A DNA stretch of 64,000 nt from an uncultured Anaerolineae bacterium (GTDB lineage: Bacteria; Chloroflexota; Anaerolineae; J036; Brachytrichaceae): positions 62,001 to 126,000 of the forward strand of contig CALIMH010000004.1 in NCBI GenBank assembly GCA_938028725.1, in the 5' to 3' direction. Under the pieces are notes generated by a model. That model did not search any database. It was not told where the DNA came from and saw nothing but the letters and a program-made list of their open reading frames with translations. The position numbers and the translations under genes were made by a program. Numbering within the stretch: the stretch's first letter is position 1; the number at the start of each line of letters is the position of its first letter. Of the stretch, positions 33,248 to 41,922 are shown piece by piece.

Positions 33248-35437
33248 ATGTTTGCCGAAGCTGTCGTAACCGCACCGGATTACCTCCCCACACTGCTCTG
33301 GCTGGTGCCTTTGCCGCCGATTGTGGCGTTCGGCCTGATCGCGCTGTTCTTCAATCGCTATCGCCAGACCAGCTCGACCATCGCCGTGGTCTCGATGATC
33401 ACCTCGGCGGTGCTGTCCTTCATAGTGTTCTTCAACGTCTGGCAGCTCAAGGACCTGGGCAAGGCGCCAATCCGCAGCACGTTCCCCTGGCTGCCCACCG
33501 GCGACACAGTGTTCAACATTGGGGTTGGCGTCGATCCGCTGGGCGCGACGTTCCTGTTCATGGTGCCGCTGGTGGCGTCGCTGATTTTCATCTATTCCAC
33601 CGGCTACATGGCCAACGACCCCCGCTACACGCGCTTCTTCGCCTACTTGAGCTTGTTCGGCGGCTCGATGATGGGGCTGGTGGTGAGCGATAACCTGCTC
33701 ACGCTCTTCATCTTCTGGGAGCTGATGGGCTTCTGCTCATATTCGCTGATCGGCTTCTTCTTCCAGAAGCCCTCTGCCTATCGCGCTGCCGTCAAAGCGT
33801 TCATGACCACGCGCGTGGGAGATATGCTGTTGTTGCTGGGGATGGTGTATCTCTACGCGGAGACCGGCACGCTCAGCTTCCATGAGATTTTGCACAACGA
33901 GGCTGTGTTGGAGCGGCTCGCCACAACGCCGGCAGTGCTCGGGCTGGGCATCTCGGCTGCTGGCTTGATCGCCATTCTGATCTTCGGCGGGACGGTGGGC
34001 AAGAGCGCACAGTGGCCGCTGCACGTGTGGCTGCCAGACGCAATGGAAGGCCCAACCCCGGTCTCAGCCATGATCCACGCAGCCACCATGGTCAGCGCCG
34101 GCGTGTTTATGTTGCTGCGCTTCTTCCCCCTGCTGCAGGCGGCCGGCGAGCACAACGCGGCTTTCACCATTGTGGCGCTGATCGGGGCCTTCACCGCCTT
34201 CATGGGCGCGACCATCGCGGTGGCGCAGTATGACATCAAGCGCGTGCTTGCCTTCTCCACCATCTCCCAACTGGGCTTCATGGTGGCAGCGACGGGTATC
34301 GGCGCGTATGTGGCAGCGGCGTTCCACTTGCTCACCCATGCCTTCTTCAAGGCACTCCTCTTCTTGGCCTCGGGGTCGGTGATCCACGGCGTGGAGCATG
34401 GGCATCACCACATCTCGCATGCTCACAGCCACGAGCACGAGGAGCATCACGACGCGCATCATCACAGCCACGGCCATGACGCGCCGGCTTTCGACCCACA
34501 GGATATGCGCAACATGGGGGGCTTGGCCAAGCGCATGCCAGTCACTTTCCTGACCTTCTTGGCCGGAGGTTTGGCGCTGGCCGGCTTCCCCTTCATCACT
34601 GCCGGCTTTTGGAGCAAGGATGAAATCTTCGCTGATGCCTACTACCATGGCCTGGTGAAAGGCAACGGGCTTTCAACAGTAGTGTTTGTGCTGCTGGTGG
34701 CGAGCGCACTGTTGACTGCTTTTTACACGGCGCGCCAAATCGCCATGACTTTCCTCGGCGCGCCGCGCACTGAAGCCGCGGCGCATGCTGAGGAGAGCAC
34801 ACCGGCAATGACGATCCCGCTGATCGTGTTGGCGGTTTTTGCGCTGTTCATCGGCTTCATCAACGTGCCGGAGGACTTCCCCGTCTTCGGCCCTCTGTTT
34901 GGTGAGGGCGCCTTTTGGCTGAAGCGCTACATCGCCAGCATGTTGCTGGAGAAGCCAGAAGCGCCGCCGTTCAATATCGTGCCGGTGCTGTTTTCGTTGG
35001 GCGTGGCGCTGGGCGGCTTGGCGTTGGGTTGGCTTGTGTACGGCGCGCAGCCATTACAGGCCGGCCAAACCGACCCGGTGGAAAAGCTGCCCGTCTTTCG
35101 ATTCCTTAACAATCGTTGGTATTGGGATGAGCTGTATCGGGCCATCTTTATCAAACCGATGCAGGCGATCGCCGACAACTACAGCCGTGTGGTGGACAAG
35201 CAGGTGATCGACCGCATCTTGGAGGGTGGCTTCGCAGCAGGCGCGCGGTTGACGCGCTCGTTCGCCGAGTTTGACCGCGTCGTCATCACCGGCTTCTCGG
35301 ATGCCGTGGGCAACTTTTTCCGCGGCCTCGGTGCCTGGTCGCGCGAGCTGCAGAGCGGACAAGTGCAGAATTATCTGCTCTCCGGCCTGGTCATGGTGAT
35401 GGTCATCTTGATCGTGTCGCTGTTCTTCTTCCAGTGA
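33248..35437 (+). CDS. nuoL: NADH-quinone oxidoreductase subunit L with His-rich insertion
   Basis: A 729-residue distal antiporter-like subunit of complex I. The proton-path charges are present: Glu in FIFWELMGFCSYSLIGFF, Lys in GTVGKSAQWPLHVW, and the TM12 Lys in TAGFWSKDEIF. The protein is about 100 residues longer than E. coli NuoL. Part of this is a strongly His-rich, Glu/Asp-rich insertion at about residues 381-411 (for example HHHISHAHSHEHEEHHDAHH) in a hydrophilic loop. The C terminus includes the long lateral helix and a final anchoring helix (SGLVMVMVILIVSLFFF). The insertion could bind metal ions, which is inference. Confidence 0.95.
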   Translation: MFAEAVVTAPDYLPTLLWLVPLPPIVAFGLIALFFNRYRQTSSTIAVVSMITSAVLSFIVFFNVWQLKDLGKAPIRSTFPWLPTGDTVFNIGVGVDPLGATFLFMVPLVASLIFIYSTGYMANDPRYTRFFAYLSLFGGSMMGLVVSDNLLTLFIFWELMGFCSYSLIGFFFQKPSAYRAAVKAFMTTRVGDMLLLLGMVYLYAETGTLSFHEILHNEAVLERLATTPAVLGLGISAAGLIAILIFGGTVGKSAQWPLHVWLPDAMEGPTPVSAMIHAATMVSAGVFMLLRFFPLLQAAGEHNAAFTIVALIGAFTAFMGATIAVAQYDIKRVLAFSTISQLGFMVAATGIGAYVAAAFHLLTHAFFKALLFLASGSVIHGVEHGHHHISHAHSHEHEEHHDAHHHSHGHDAPAFDPQDMRNMGGLAKRMPVTFLTFLAGGLALAGFPFITAGFWSKDEIFADAYYHGLVKGNGLSTVVFVLLVASALLTAFYTARQIAMTFLGAPRTEAAAHAEESTPAMTIPLIVLAVFALFIGFINVPEDFPVFGPLFGEGAFWLKRYIASMLLEKPEAPPFNIVPVLFSLGVALGGLALGWLVYGAQPLQAGQTDPVEKLPVFRFLNNRWYWDELYRAIFIKPMQAIADNYSRVVDKQVIDRILEGGFAAGARLTRSFAEFDRVVITGFSDAVGNFFRGLGAWSRELQSGQVQNYLLSGLVMVMVILIVSLFFFQ

Positions 35438-35451
35438 CGTAGAGGGTTGCG

Positions 35452-37020
35452 ATGGAACTGCTAAACGCGAACATCCTGTCAATCATCACGTTCCTGCCGC
35501 TGGTGGGCATGGCGCTGGTGTTGTTGACGCCACCTGCTGCTGTGAACACCATCCGCTGGGGCTCGGTGGCCTTCAGCCTGCTCACGTTGGGCTTGTCGCT
35601 GTATCTGTTCTTCAGCTACGACCAGGCCCGCGGCGGTTACCAGTTTGTGGAGAGCGCCCTGTGGTTTCCCCAGATCAACTCGGTTTACAAGGTGGGTGTG
35701 GATGGCATCAGCTTGCCGCTGGTGGTGCTCAACGCTTTCCTCACACCGCTGGCGATGATCATCAGCACCAGCGTAGAGAAAAGCCCGAAAGCGTTTTATG
35801 CGCTCTTCTTCCTGCTGCAGACGTCGGTGTTTGGCGTGTTTGTCGCGCTGGACCTGATCGTGTTCTTCATCTTTTACGAGATTGGCCTAGTGCCGATGTT
35901 CTTCTTGATCAACCAGTGGGGTGGGGCGAATCGCCGCTACGCGTCGTTCAAGTTCATCCTTTACACCATGTTCGCCAGCCTCGGCATGTTACTGGCGATC
36001 CAAGTGATCGGCCTGGCCTCGAAGAGCTACGACATCACCTATCTCACCTCCAACCTGGGCCGGCCGTTCACCGGCAACAACCAGGTCAATTTCTTCGGTT
36101 GGGAGCCGACGGTCTGGAAAGCGGTGGCCTTCGTCGCCTTCACAGTGGCTTTTGCGCTGAAGATACCGATCTGGCCGCTGCACACCTGGTTGCCTGATGC
36201 GCACACTGAGGCGCCAACAGGCGGCTCGATGATCCTGGCCGGCATCTTGCTGAAGTTAGGAGGCTATGGCTTCTTCCGCCTGGTGATGCCGCTATTCCCC
36301 GATGTGTTCGGCCAGGAGCTGTTGCCCGGCTTGACCTTCGCAGCGCTGTTGGCCATTCTGGCGCTGCTGAGCATCGTGCTGGGTGCCTTTGCGGCATGGG
36401 GCCAGAACGATTTCAAGAAGTTGGTGGCCTATTCATCCGTGAATCACATGGGCTTCGTGGCGATGGGCATCGCTGCTACTGGCCTGGCGCTCTCACCGAA
36501 CAGCAGCGTGCGCGAGATTGATGCAGTGATCGCCGGCAACGGGGCGGTGCTGCAAATGGTGACCCATGGGTTGAGCAGCGCCGCCATGTTCGCGTTGGTC
36601 GGCGTGCTCTACGAACGCGCCCACACCCGCGATCTCAATCGCTACGGCGGCTTGTGGGTGATGATGCCAGCATATGGCGCGATGTTGATCTTCTCGGCCA
36701 TGGGGTCGCTCGGTCTACCAGGCCTGGCCGGCTTTGTCAGCGAGTTCATGGTGGTGCGCGGCGCCTGGTCTGTCTTCACGCTCTACACGGTGCTAGCTAT
36801 GGCTGGCTTACTGGTGACGGGCATCTACATCCTGAAAGCACTTCAAAAGGTGCTGCACGGGCCACTCGGCGAGGAATGGCATCATCATCAACTCTCCGAC
36901 ATCAGTTTCTCAGAGATTTTGGGCATTGCGCCGCTGATGGGGGCGATGCTCGTGCTGGGCGTGTATCCGCCGCTGGCGCTCAATCTCATCAACGTGGGCG
37001 TGCAAGGCCTGCTGAGGTGA
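35452..37020 (+). CDS. nuoM: NADH-quinone oxidoreductase subunit M (first copy, canonical)
   Basis: A 522-residue antiporter-like subunit with about 14 helices. All expected charged residues are in place: the TM5 Glu in FFIFYEIGLVPMFFLI, the TM7 Lys in FALKIPIWPLHTWLPDAHT, the TM8 Lys in AGILLKLGGYGFF and the TM12 Glu in GLAGFVSEFMVV. It should form a complete proton half-channel pair. It has an AGAGGG ribosome site and lies between nuoL and a second, divergent nuoM copy (4 bp gap). Confidence 0.95.
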   Translation: MELLNANILSIITFLPLVGMALVLLTPPAAVNTIRWGSVAFSLLTLGLSLYLFFSYDQARGGYQFVESALWFPQINSVYKVGVDGISLPLVVLNAFLTPLAMIISTSVEKSPKAFYALFFLLQTSVFGVFVALDLIVFFIFYEIGLVPMFFLINQWGGANRRYASFKFILYTMFASLGMLLAIQVIGLASKSYDITYLTSNLGRPFTGNNQVNFFGWEPTVWKAVAFVAFTVAFALKIPIWPLHTWLPDAHTEAPTGGSMILAGILLKLGGYGFFRLVMPLFPDVFGQELLPGLTFAALLAILALLSIVLGAFAAWGQNDFKKLVAYSSVNHMGFVAMGIAATGLALSPNSSVREIDAVIAGNGAVLQMVTHGLSSAAMFALVGVLYERAHTRDLNRYGGLWVMMPAYGAMLIFSAMGSLGLPGLAGFVSEFMVVRGAWSVFTLYTVLAMAGLLVTGIYILKALQKVLHGPLGEEWHHHQLSDISFSEILGIAPLMGAMLVLGVYPPLALNLINVGVQGLLR

Positions 37021-37024
37021 CATC

Positions 37025-38572
37025 ATGACGCTGAACATCCCGATTCTCACCCTGATCATGCTTGTGCCAGTGATCGGCGCGGCGGTGATCTTGCTGCTGC
37101 CGAAGGATCGCGAGGACGCGATCAAGACCATCGCGGCTGCGTCGGCGTTTGTCTCAATGCTGCTGGCGTTGGTTGTCTTCTTAGGATACGACACAGCGCG
37201 GGGAGGCTTTCAGTTCCAGGAGAAAGTCGCTTGGCTGCCGGAGCTTGGCATCAGCTATCACCTCGGCGTTGATGGCTTCTCGGCACCGCAGTTGTTGTTG
37301 ACCGGCATCGTGATGTTCTCGGCAGTGCTGGTGTCGTGGCAAACATCCGACCGCCCGCGAGAGTATTTCGCCTTCTTGCTGCTGCTGGTTGCGGGTGTGT
37401 TCGGCAGTTTCATGGCGCTCGACTTGTTCTTGATGCTGATCTTCTACGAGCTGGTGCTCTTCCCGGTGTACGTGTTGATCGCGGGATGGGGCAGCAAGCG
37501 ACGCGAATATGCCGCCATGAAGCTGACGATCTATCTCTTCGTCGGCTCGCTAGTGGCCATCATCGGCATTTTGGCGCTGTATTTCCAAGCCGGCAACACC
37601 TTCAACTTCTTCGAGCTGCGCGAGGGCATCCTGCGCTTGAGCAACACCACTGAGGTGCAACGAGCTTGGTTCCTGCCAGTGTTCGTCGGGTTCGGCGTCC
37701 TAGCTTCGCTATGGCCGCTGCACAACTGGTCGCCCGATGGCTACGCAGCAGCACCGACGGCGGTGTCCATGCTGCACGGCGGTGTGTTGAAGGCGACCGG
37801 CGCGTATTGCGCGTTGCGCTTCGGCGTGCAACTCATGCCGGAGGGCGCTAACTTTTGGATGCCACTCGTGGTGTTCTTCTGCCTGGGTGGTCTGATCTAC
37901 GCCGCGCTGATCGCCTTCTCGCAGACCGACTTGAAGTACATCATCGGCTTCTCGTCGGTCAGCCACCTGGGGCTGGTCCTGTTGGGGATCGCTGCGTTGA
38001 ACGAGCTGGGCCTGAACGGCGCCGGCCTAGAGCTGTTTGCCGGCGGCGTGATGACTGGCCTGATGTTTGCGTTGGTGGGTATGATCTACGAGCGCGCCCA
38101 CATCCGCGACATGAACCAGCTGAACGGCCTGGCGCGCGTGATGCCGCTCGCCTCGGTGGGCTTTGTAATCGGTGCATTGACGCTGATGGGAATGCCAGGC
38201 TTGCCCGGCTTCCCGGCCGAGATCCAAATCTTTATGGGCTTGTGGAGCGCATCGGCGTCGCCGAGCCTGTTCGCACGCGAGGTGTTTGGCACGCCAATCA
38301 ACAACTGGTGGTACGCTGTCATCGCGGTTGGCGGCATCGTGTCGGTGGTGATCAATGCCGCCTGGACGTTGCGTGTGGCGCAGCGGGTGTACTTCAGCGA
38401 ACCGAAAGACGAGCAACTGCAAAAGCTGCCCGGCTTGAACCCGCTGGAGAAGACCGCCATTGCGTTGATGTGCGGCGTGCTGATCCTGGTTGGCGTCCTG
38501 CCCAACACGGTGATGTCCGTGGTGCAAGTGGGCGTGCAGGCTATTGTGCGCGGCCTGAGCGCTGCAGGCTGA
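37025..38572 (+). CDS. nuoM: Second NuoM paralogue lacking the TM7 lysine
   Basis: A 515-residue antiporter-like subunit encoded directly after the first nuoM. The TM5 Glu (LMLIFYELVLFPVYVLI) and TM12 Glu (GLPGFPAEIQIFMG) are kept. The segment before WPLHNWSPDGY reads GFGVLASL, where the first copy has FALKI and NuoL has GKSAQ, so the pumping Lys of TM7 is replaced by Leu. The next segment (SMLHGGVLKATGAYCALRF) aligns without gaps to the NuoL pattern, with a Lys one place earlier than in the first copy. It is thus a real paralogue, not a recent duplication. It may form a fourth antiporter-like unit in an enlarged complex I. Confidence 0.92.
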   Translation: MTLNIPILTLIMLVPVIGAAVILLLPKDREDAIKTIAAASAFVSMLLALVVFLGYDTARGGFQFQEKVAWLPELGISYHLGVDGFSAPQLLLTGIVMFSAVLVSWQTSDRPREYFAFLLLLVAGVFGSFMALDLFLMLIFYELVLFPVYVLIAGWGSKRREYAAMKLTIYLFVGSLVAIIGILALYFQAGNTFNFFELREGILRLSNTTEVQRAWFLPVFVGFGVLASLWPLHNWSPDGYAAAPTAVSMLHGGVLKATGAYCALRFGVQLMPEGANFWMPLVVFFCLGGLIYAALIAFSQTDLKYIIGFSSVSHLGLVLLGIAALNELGLNGAGLELFAGGVMTGLMFALVGMIYERAHIRDMNQLNGLARVMPLASVGFVIGALTLMGMPGLPGFPAEIQIFMGLWSASASPSLFAREVFGTPINNWWYAVIAVGGIVSVVINAAWTLRVAQRVYFSEPKDEQLQKLPGLNPLEKTAIALMCGVLILVGVLPNTVMSVVQVGVQAIVRGLSAAG

Positions 38573-38615
38573 GCGGTGAAAAGTGGCGTCGAACTGACTC
38601 ACCGAAGAGTGTCGT

Positions 38616-40103
38616 ATGGGTGGTTTTACTGAAGTCAACCTCGCAGAGTTCCTGGGCATCTTGCCGGAAATCTTAGTGCTGCTGTGGGCAACGTTGCTGC
38701 TGGCATTGGACTTGTTCCTGCCCGGCGGCATACCGCGCCGCTCGATGAGCTTGCTTTCCGCCGGCGGTCTGCTGATCGTGGCGCTAGTGACGGTGTTGAT
38801 GCGACCAGCAGAGCCTCAGGTCATCCTCGGCGGGATGGTTCGCAACGACCTGTTCCTCACCGTCTTTCGGCTGATCTTTCTGCTTGCAGCCGCGCTCACT
38901 TGCCTAGTGTCGGTGGACTTTCGGCCGTTGCGCGCGGGCAGCGAATACTACGTGTTGGTGATGTTCGCTGCGGTGGCCATGTCGCTCATGGTCGGTGCGG
39001 ACAACATCCTGATGCTGTATCTGGCCACTGAATCAGCGAGCTTCACCCTATACCTGCTGGCGGGCGTCCAGCGAGGCGATCGCCTCAGCGCAGAAGCAGG
39101 CCTCAAGTACTTCGTGTTTGGTGCAGTCACTTCCACCACGATGCTGTTCGGGCTGAGCTTGTTCTTCGGTTTGAGCGGGGGACAGCTCAGCTATAAGGCG
39201 ATTGCGTCCGCGCTGTCTCAGCCAGAGCTACGCTTGCCGTTCACCCTTGCGGCCTTGCTGGTGCTGGTCGGGTTTGCCTTCAAGACCTCTGCAGTGCCTT
39301 TCCAGTTCTGGGCGCCGGACGTGTATCAGGGCGCGCCGTCGCCAGTGGCTGGCTTTATCAGCACGGCATCCAAAGCGGCCGGTTTCGGCATCTTGCTGCG
39401 CTTCTTCTTCAACGCCATGCCGCCCGGCGTGTCGGAGGCGTCACTGTCCTGGGTGTGGTTGATGCAACCTATCGCCATCCTCACCATGACCGTGGGCAGC
39501 TTGCTGGCAGTGGTGCAGAGCAATGTCAAGCGCATGTTGGCGTATTCCAGCGTGGCGCAAGCCGGCTACGTCTTCGTCGGCGTGACGGCCATGGCGCTGG
39601 GCGCGCTCAATCGCGCAGAAGCTCTGGCTGCTGTGATCTTCTACCTGGCCACCTACATGCTCACCAATATCGTCGCCTTCGCCGTGCTGGGTGTGGTGGA
39701 GCAGCGCGTCGGCGGCAGCGACTTCCAGCACTTTAACGGCTTGGCGCGTCGGGCGCCGTATTTGGCGTTGGGCATGGCGGCCTCCATGCTTAGCTTGCTG
39801 GGTGCGCCGCCGATGGTCGGCTTCGCTGCGAAGGTCATCATCTTCCGCGAAGCAATCGGGGTGGACTTGGTGCCGCTGGTGGCGATCGGCATTGTCAACG
39901 TGCTGATCTCGGTGGCCTACTATCTCAATGTGGTGCGGGCTATGTATGTCGAGCGCGCTGAGACAGAATCGCCGCTGTTCGTCCCTTCCACGCTGGGGAG
40001 CGTGGTGATGATTGTGGCGGTGGGGTTAGTGGTGTTGACCTTCGCGTCGGAGCCGTTCTGGGGGCTGGCGCTGGAGGCAGCCCGCGCCTTCCTCCGCAGT
40101 TGA
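38616..40103 (+). CDS. nuoN: NADH-quinone oxidoreductase subunit N
   Basis: A 495-residue antiporter-like subunit adjoining NuoK. The charged residues of the proton path are seen: Glu in LYLATESASFTLYLLAG, Lys in VGFAFKTSAVPFQFWAPDVY, Lys in STASKAAGFGILL and the TM12 Lys in MVGFAAKVIIFREA. It ends the complex I gene run. The gap from nuoM' (43 bp) holds a weak CGGTGA/TCACCG inverted repeat. An ATP synthase block follows after 30 bp with its own -10-like TAGAAT at 40116. Confidence 0.95.
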   Translation: MGGFTEVNLAEFLGILPEILVLLWATLLLALDLFLPGGIPRRSMSLLSAGGLLIVALVTVLMRPAEPQVILGGMVRNDLFLTVFRLIFLLAAALTCLVSVDFRPLRAGSEYYVLVMFAAVAMSLMVGADNILMLYLATESASFTLYLLAGVQRGDRLSAEAGLKYFVFGAVTSTTMLFGLSLFFGLSGGQLSYKAIASALSQPELRLPFTLAALLVLVGFAFKTSAVPFQFWAPDVYQGAPSPVAGFISTASKAAGFGILLRFFFNAMPPGVSEASLSWVWLMQPIAILTMTVGSLLAVVQSNVKRMLAYSSVAQAGYVFVGVTAMALGALNRAEALAAVIFYLATYMLTNIVAFAVLGVVEQRVGGSDFQHFNGLARRAPYLALGMAASMLSLLGAPPMVGFAAKVIIFREAIGVDLVPLVAIGIVNVLISVAYYLNVVRAMYVERAETESPLFVPSTLGSVVMIVAVGLVVLTFASEPFWGLALEAARAFLRS

Positions 40104-40133
40104 GCAAGGGCGTGATAGAATGCGATGCGCTTG

Positions 40134-40493
40134 ATGCCTGACATGGTGCGAAAGGAATCCCCCATCGTCATCTTCTTCAAGGCTTTCCCGCCACGCATCA
40201 TTGGCGCGATGATGCTCCAGATCGCCCTGATCAACGGCGCCTTGATGATCCTCGCTGTCATGCTGGGCATGAGCCTCGATCGCAGCCTTTCCACGCGCCC
40301 CTTGTTGACGATCGCGTTGCCGGTCTTGGCGGCGGTGCTGTCGTTGGTGGTGGCTTGGCGATTGGCGCTGATCACCTCGCAGCGCTCCCGCCAAGCCTAC
40401 CTCGGCTGGAAGCGATCCTTGACACAAAGCGCATCCACCGATGCGCTTTCCCACGTGCAAACGGTGATGAAGATTAGCCAGAACGCAGAGTAG
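40134..40493 (+). CDS. AtpZ/AtpI-like small membrane protein
   Basis: A 119-residue protein with two hydrophobic segments (about 20-42 and 52-75) joined by GMSLDRSLSTRPLLTIALP. This resembles the AtpZ/AtpI families found at the head of ATP synthase operons, which help c-ring assembly or handle Mg. The start is uncertain: ATGs at 40125, 40134 and 40143 are in frame. TAGAAT (40116-40121) argues against 40125. It lies 5 bp before atpB. The assignment rests on topology, size and position. Confidence 0.65.
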   Translation: MPDMVRKESPIVIFFKAFPPRIIGAMMLQIALINGALMILAVMLGMSLDRSLSTRPLLTIALPVLAAVLSLVVAWRLALITSQRSRQAYLGWKRSLTQSASTDALSHVQTVMKISQNAE

Positions 40494-40498
40494 TTGAT

Positions 40499-41605
40499 AT
40501 GAAGGGCTTGAAGTTTCTAGTGTTGTTGATCGGTTCGCTGCTGGTCGGCGTCCTGCTAAGCAGCTTCACGTTGAACATCAATGGCATCCCCGTCACTTTC
40601 AAAGCGTTCATCCCCAACATCGTGGTGCCCTCCGAGCCGCTTGGCCCGGATTGGCTGCACAATACGCTGCTCACCACCATCATCGTGGATGCTGTGATTG
40701 TGGTGTTGGCGCTGTTGGGTGCTAGCGGCTTGCGCAACACGCTGACCGGCACGAACTGGTTCGCCCGCGCCTGGGAAACTTTCATCGAGTTCCTCTACAA
40801 CAACTACATGGTGCCCACGCTCGGCTCGCGCGCGAAGGTGGTGGCGCCAATTGGCATCACCGCTTTCACGTTCATCATGATCGCTGGCTTCTTCGAGTTG
40901 TTGCCGGGCCATGAGTCCATCGGCAAGATAGAGTCTGCTCCGGCTGAGATGCGCGGCTTCTGCGCGGTGAAGACGGGAGGCATTTGGCTGATCACTGGTC
41001 AAGAGGTGGACCCACAGAAGGGCTTCGAGAAGTCCTGTGGCTTTAGCCTGGAGCAGGCGCAAGGCGAGCACGCAGCCACGGCAGACAATGCCCTGGCCGC
41101 CGGCCTGGTCAGTGATGTGAAAGCCTCCCCAATGTCGGCCGGTGGCGACCCCAACCGAGGTGCAGCGCTGATCCCCGCTCTACGCCGACCCACTTCCTCG
41201 CTGAGCACCACCCTGGCGCTGGCTGTGATCGCTTTCCTCTTCATCGAGATTCAAGGCATCCGCGCTAACGGCCTGCATTACTTCGAGCGCTTCATCCAGG
41301 TGGGAGCGTGGCGGCGCGCCCGTCAAGGCATGATGCAGGGACTGATCGGCTACATCCAGTCTGGGTTGGTCGGCCCCCTGGAGCTGATCTCAGAGTTCAT
41401 CCGCATCCTGTCGTTCTCATTCCGGCTCTTCGGCGCGATGTTTGCAGGCACGGTGCTGGTTTTCGTCGCGGCGTCCATCTTGCCGACGCTGCTGCCGACC
41501 GTCTTCTTTGCGCTGGAGTTCGCCATCGCGGTCATTCAGGCGTTTGTCTTCATGATGCTGGTGACAGTGTTCACCTCGCTGGCAGTTGCGCACGGGGAGC
41601 ACTGA
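40499..41605 (+). CDS. atpB: ATP synthase F0 subunit a with large extracytoplasmic insertion
   Basis: A 368-residue proton-channel subunit of F0. The essential Arg is in ILSFSFRLFGAMFAG (R309), though the usual Asn after Gly (RLFGN) is Ala here. The family is normally about 230-290 residues. The excess is a hydrophilic insertion at about 138-230, between the helix ending FFELLPGHES and the PTSSLSTTLALAVIAF helix. It contains two cysteines (C155, C180) that could form a disulfide outside the membrane. The rest of the subunit, including the C-terminal QAFVFMMLVTVFTSLAV, is normal. Confidence 0.93.
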   Translation: MKGLKFLVLLIGSLLVGVLLSSFTLNINGIPVTFKAFIPNIVVPSEPLGPDWLHNTLLTTIIVDAVIVVLALLGASGLRNTLTGTNWFARAWETFIEFLYNNYMVPTLGSRAKVVAPIGITAFTFIMIAGFFELLPGHESIGKIESAPAEMRGFCAVKTGGIWLITGQEVDPQKGFEKSCGFSLEQAQGEHAATADNALAAGLVSDVKASPMSAGGDPNRGAALIPALRRPTSSLSTTLALAVIAFLFIEIQGIRANGLHYFERFIQVGAWRRARQGMMQGLIGYIQSGLVGPLELISEFIRILSFSFRLFGAMFAGTVLVFVAASILPTLLPTVFFALEFAIAVIQAFVFMMLVTVFTSLAVAHGEH

Positions 41606-41652
41606 TTGAGCACAGCTAGATTCATTCTGACCACGTAAAGTAAAGGAGAGCT

Positions 41653-41901
41653 ATGGAACAAGAAGCAGCACTTGTCTTGGGCAAGGCAATCGGCGCCGGC
41701 ATCGCAGGTGGTGCTGGTATGATCGGCCCCGGCATCGGTATCGGTCTGGCAGGTCTTGGCGCGCTCATCTCAATCGGGCGCAACCCAGAAGTGACCTCTA
41801 CACTGCAGACCTACATGATCCTGGTGATCGCCTTTGCCGAGGCGCTGGCGATCTTCGCACTCGTGATTTCGTTCTTGCTGTTGTTTGCCTTCCAGGGCTG
41901 A
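41653..41901 (+). CDS. atpE: ATP synthase F0 subunit c
   Basis: An 82-residue hairpin of two membrane helices forming the rotor ring. The polar loop GRNPEV joins the helices, and the ion-binding carboxylate is the Glu in IAFAEALAIFALV. The Gln/Ser/Thr ligands that mark sodium-type rings are not present around it (Ala follows the Glu), so a proton-driven ring is expected. AAAGGAG lies 7 nt before the ATG. It lies between atpB and the b-delta gene in a tight cluster. Confidence 0.96.
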   Translation: MEQEAALVLGKAIGAGIAGGAGMIGPGIGIGLAGLGALISIGRNPEVTSTLQTYMILVIAFAEALAIFALVISFLLLFAFQG

Positions 41902-41922
41902 ACAGAGGGAGGTCGAGCAAAC

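Noticed and set aside
37025-38572. Recent duplication or assembly duplicate of nuoM
   Set aside because: The two copies differ throughout and at key residues, so this is an old paralogue rather than an artefact.
41653-41901. Sodium-specific c ring
   Set aside because: The residue after the carboxylate Glu is Ala and the Gln/Ser/Thr sodium ligands are missing, so a proton type is more likely.
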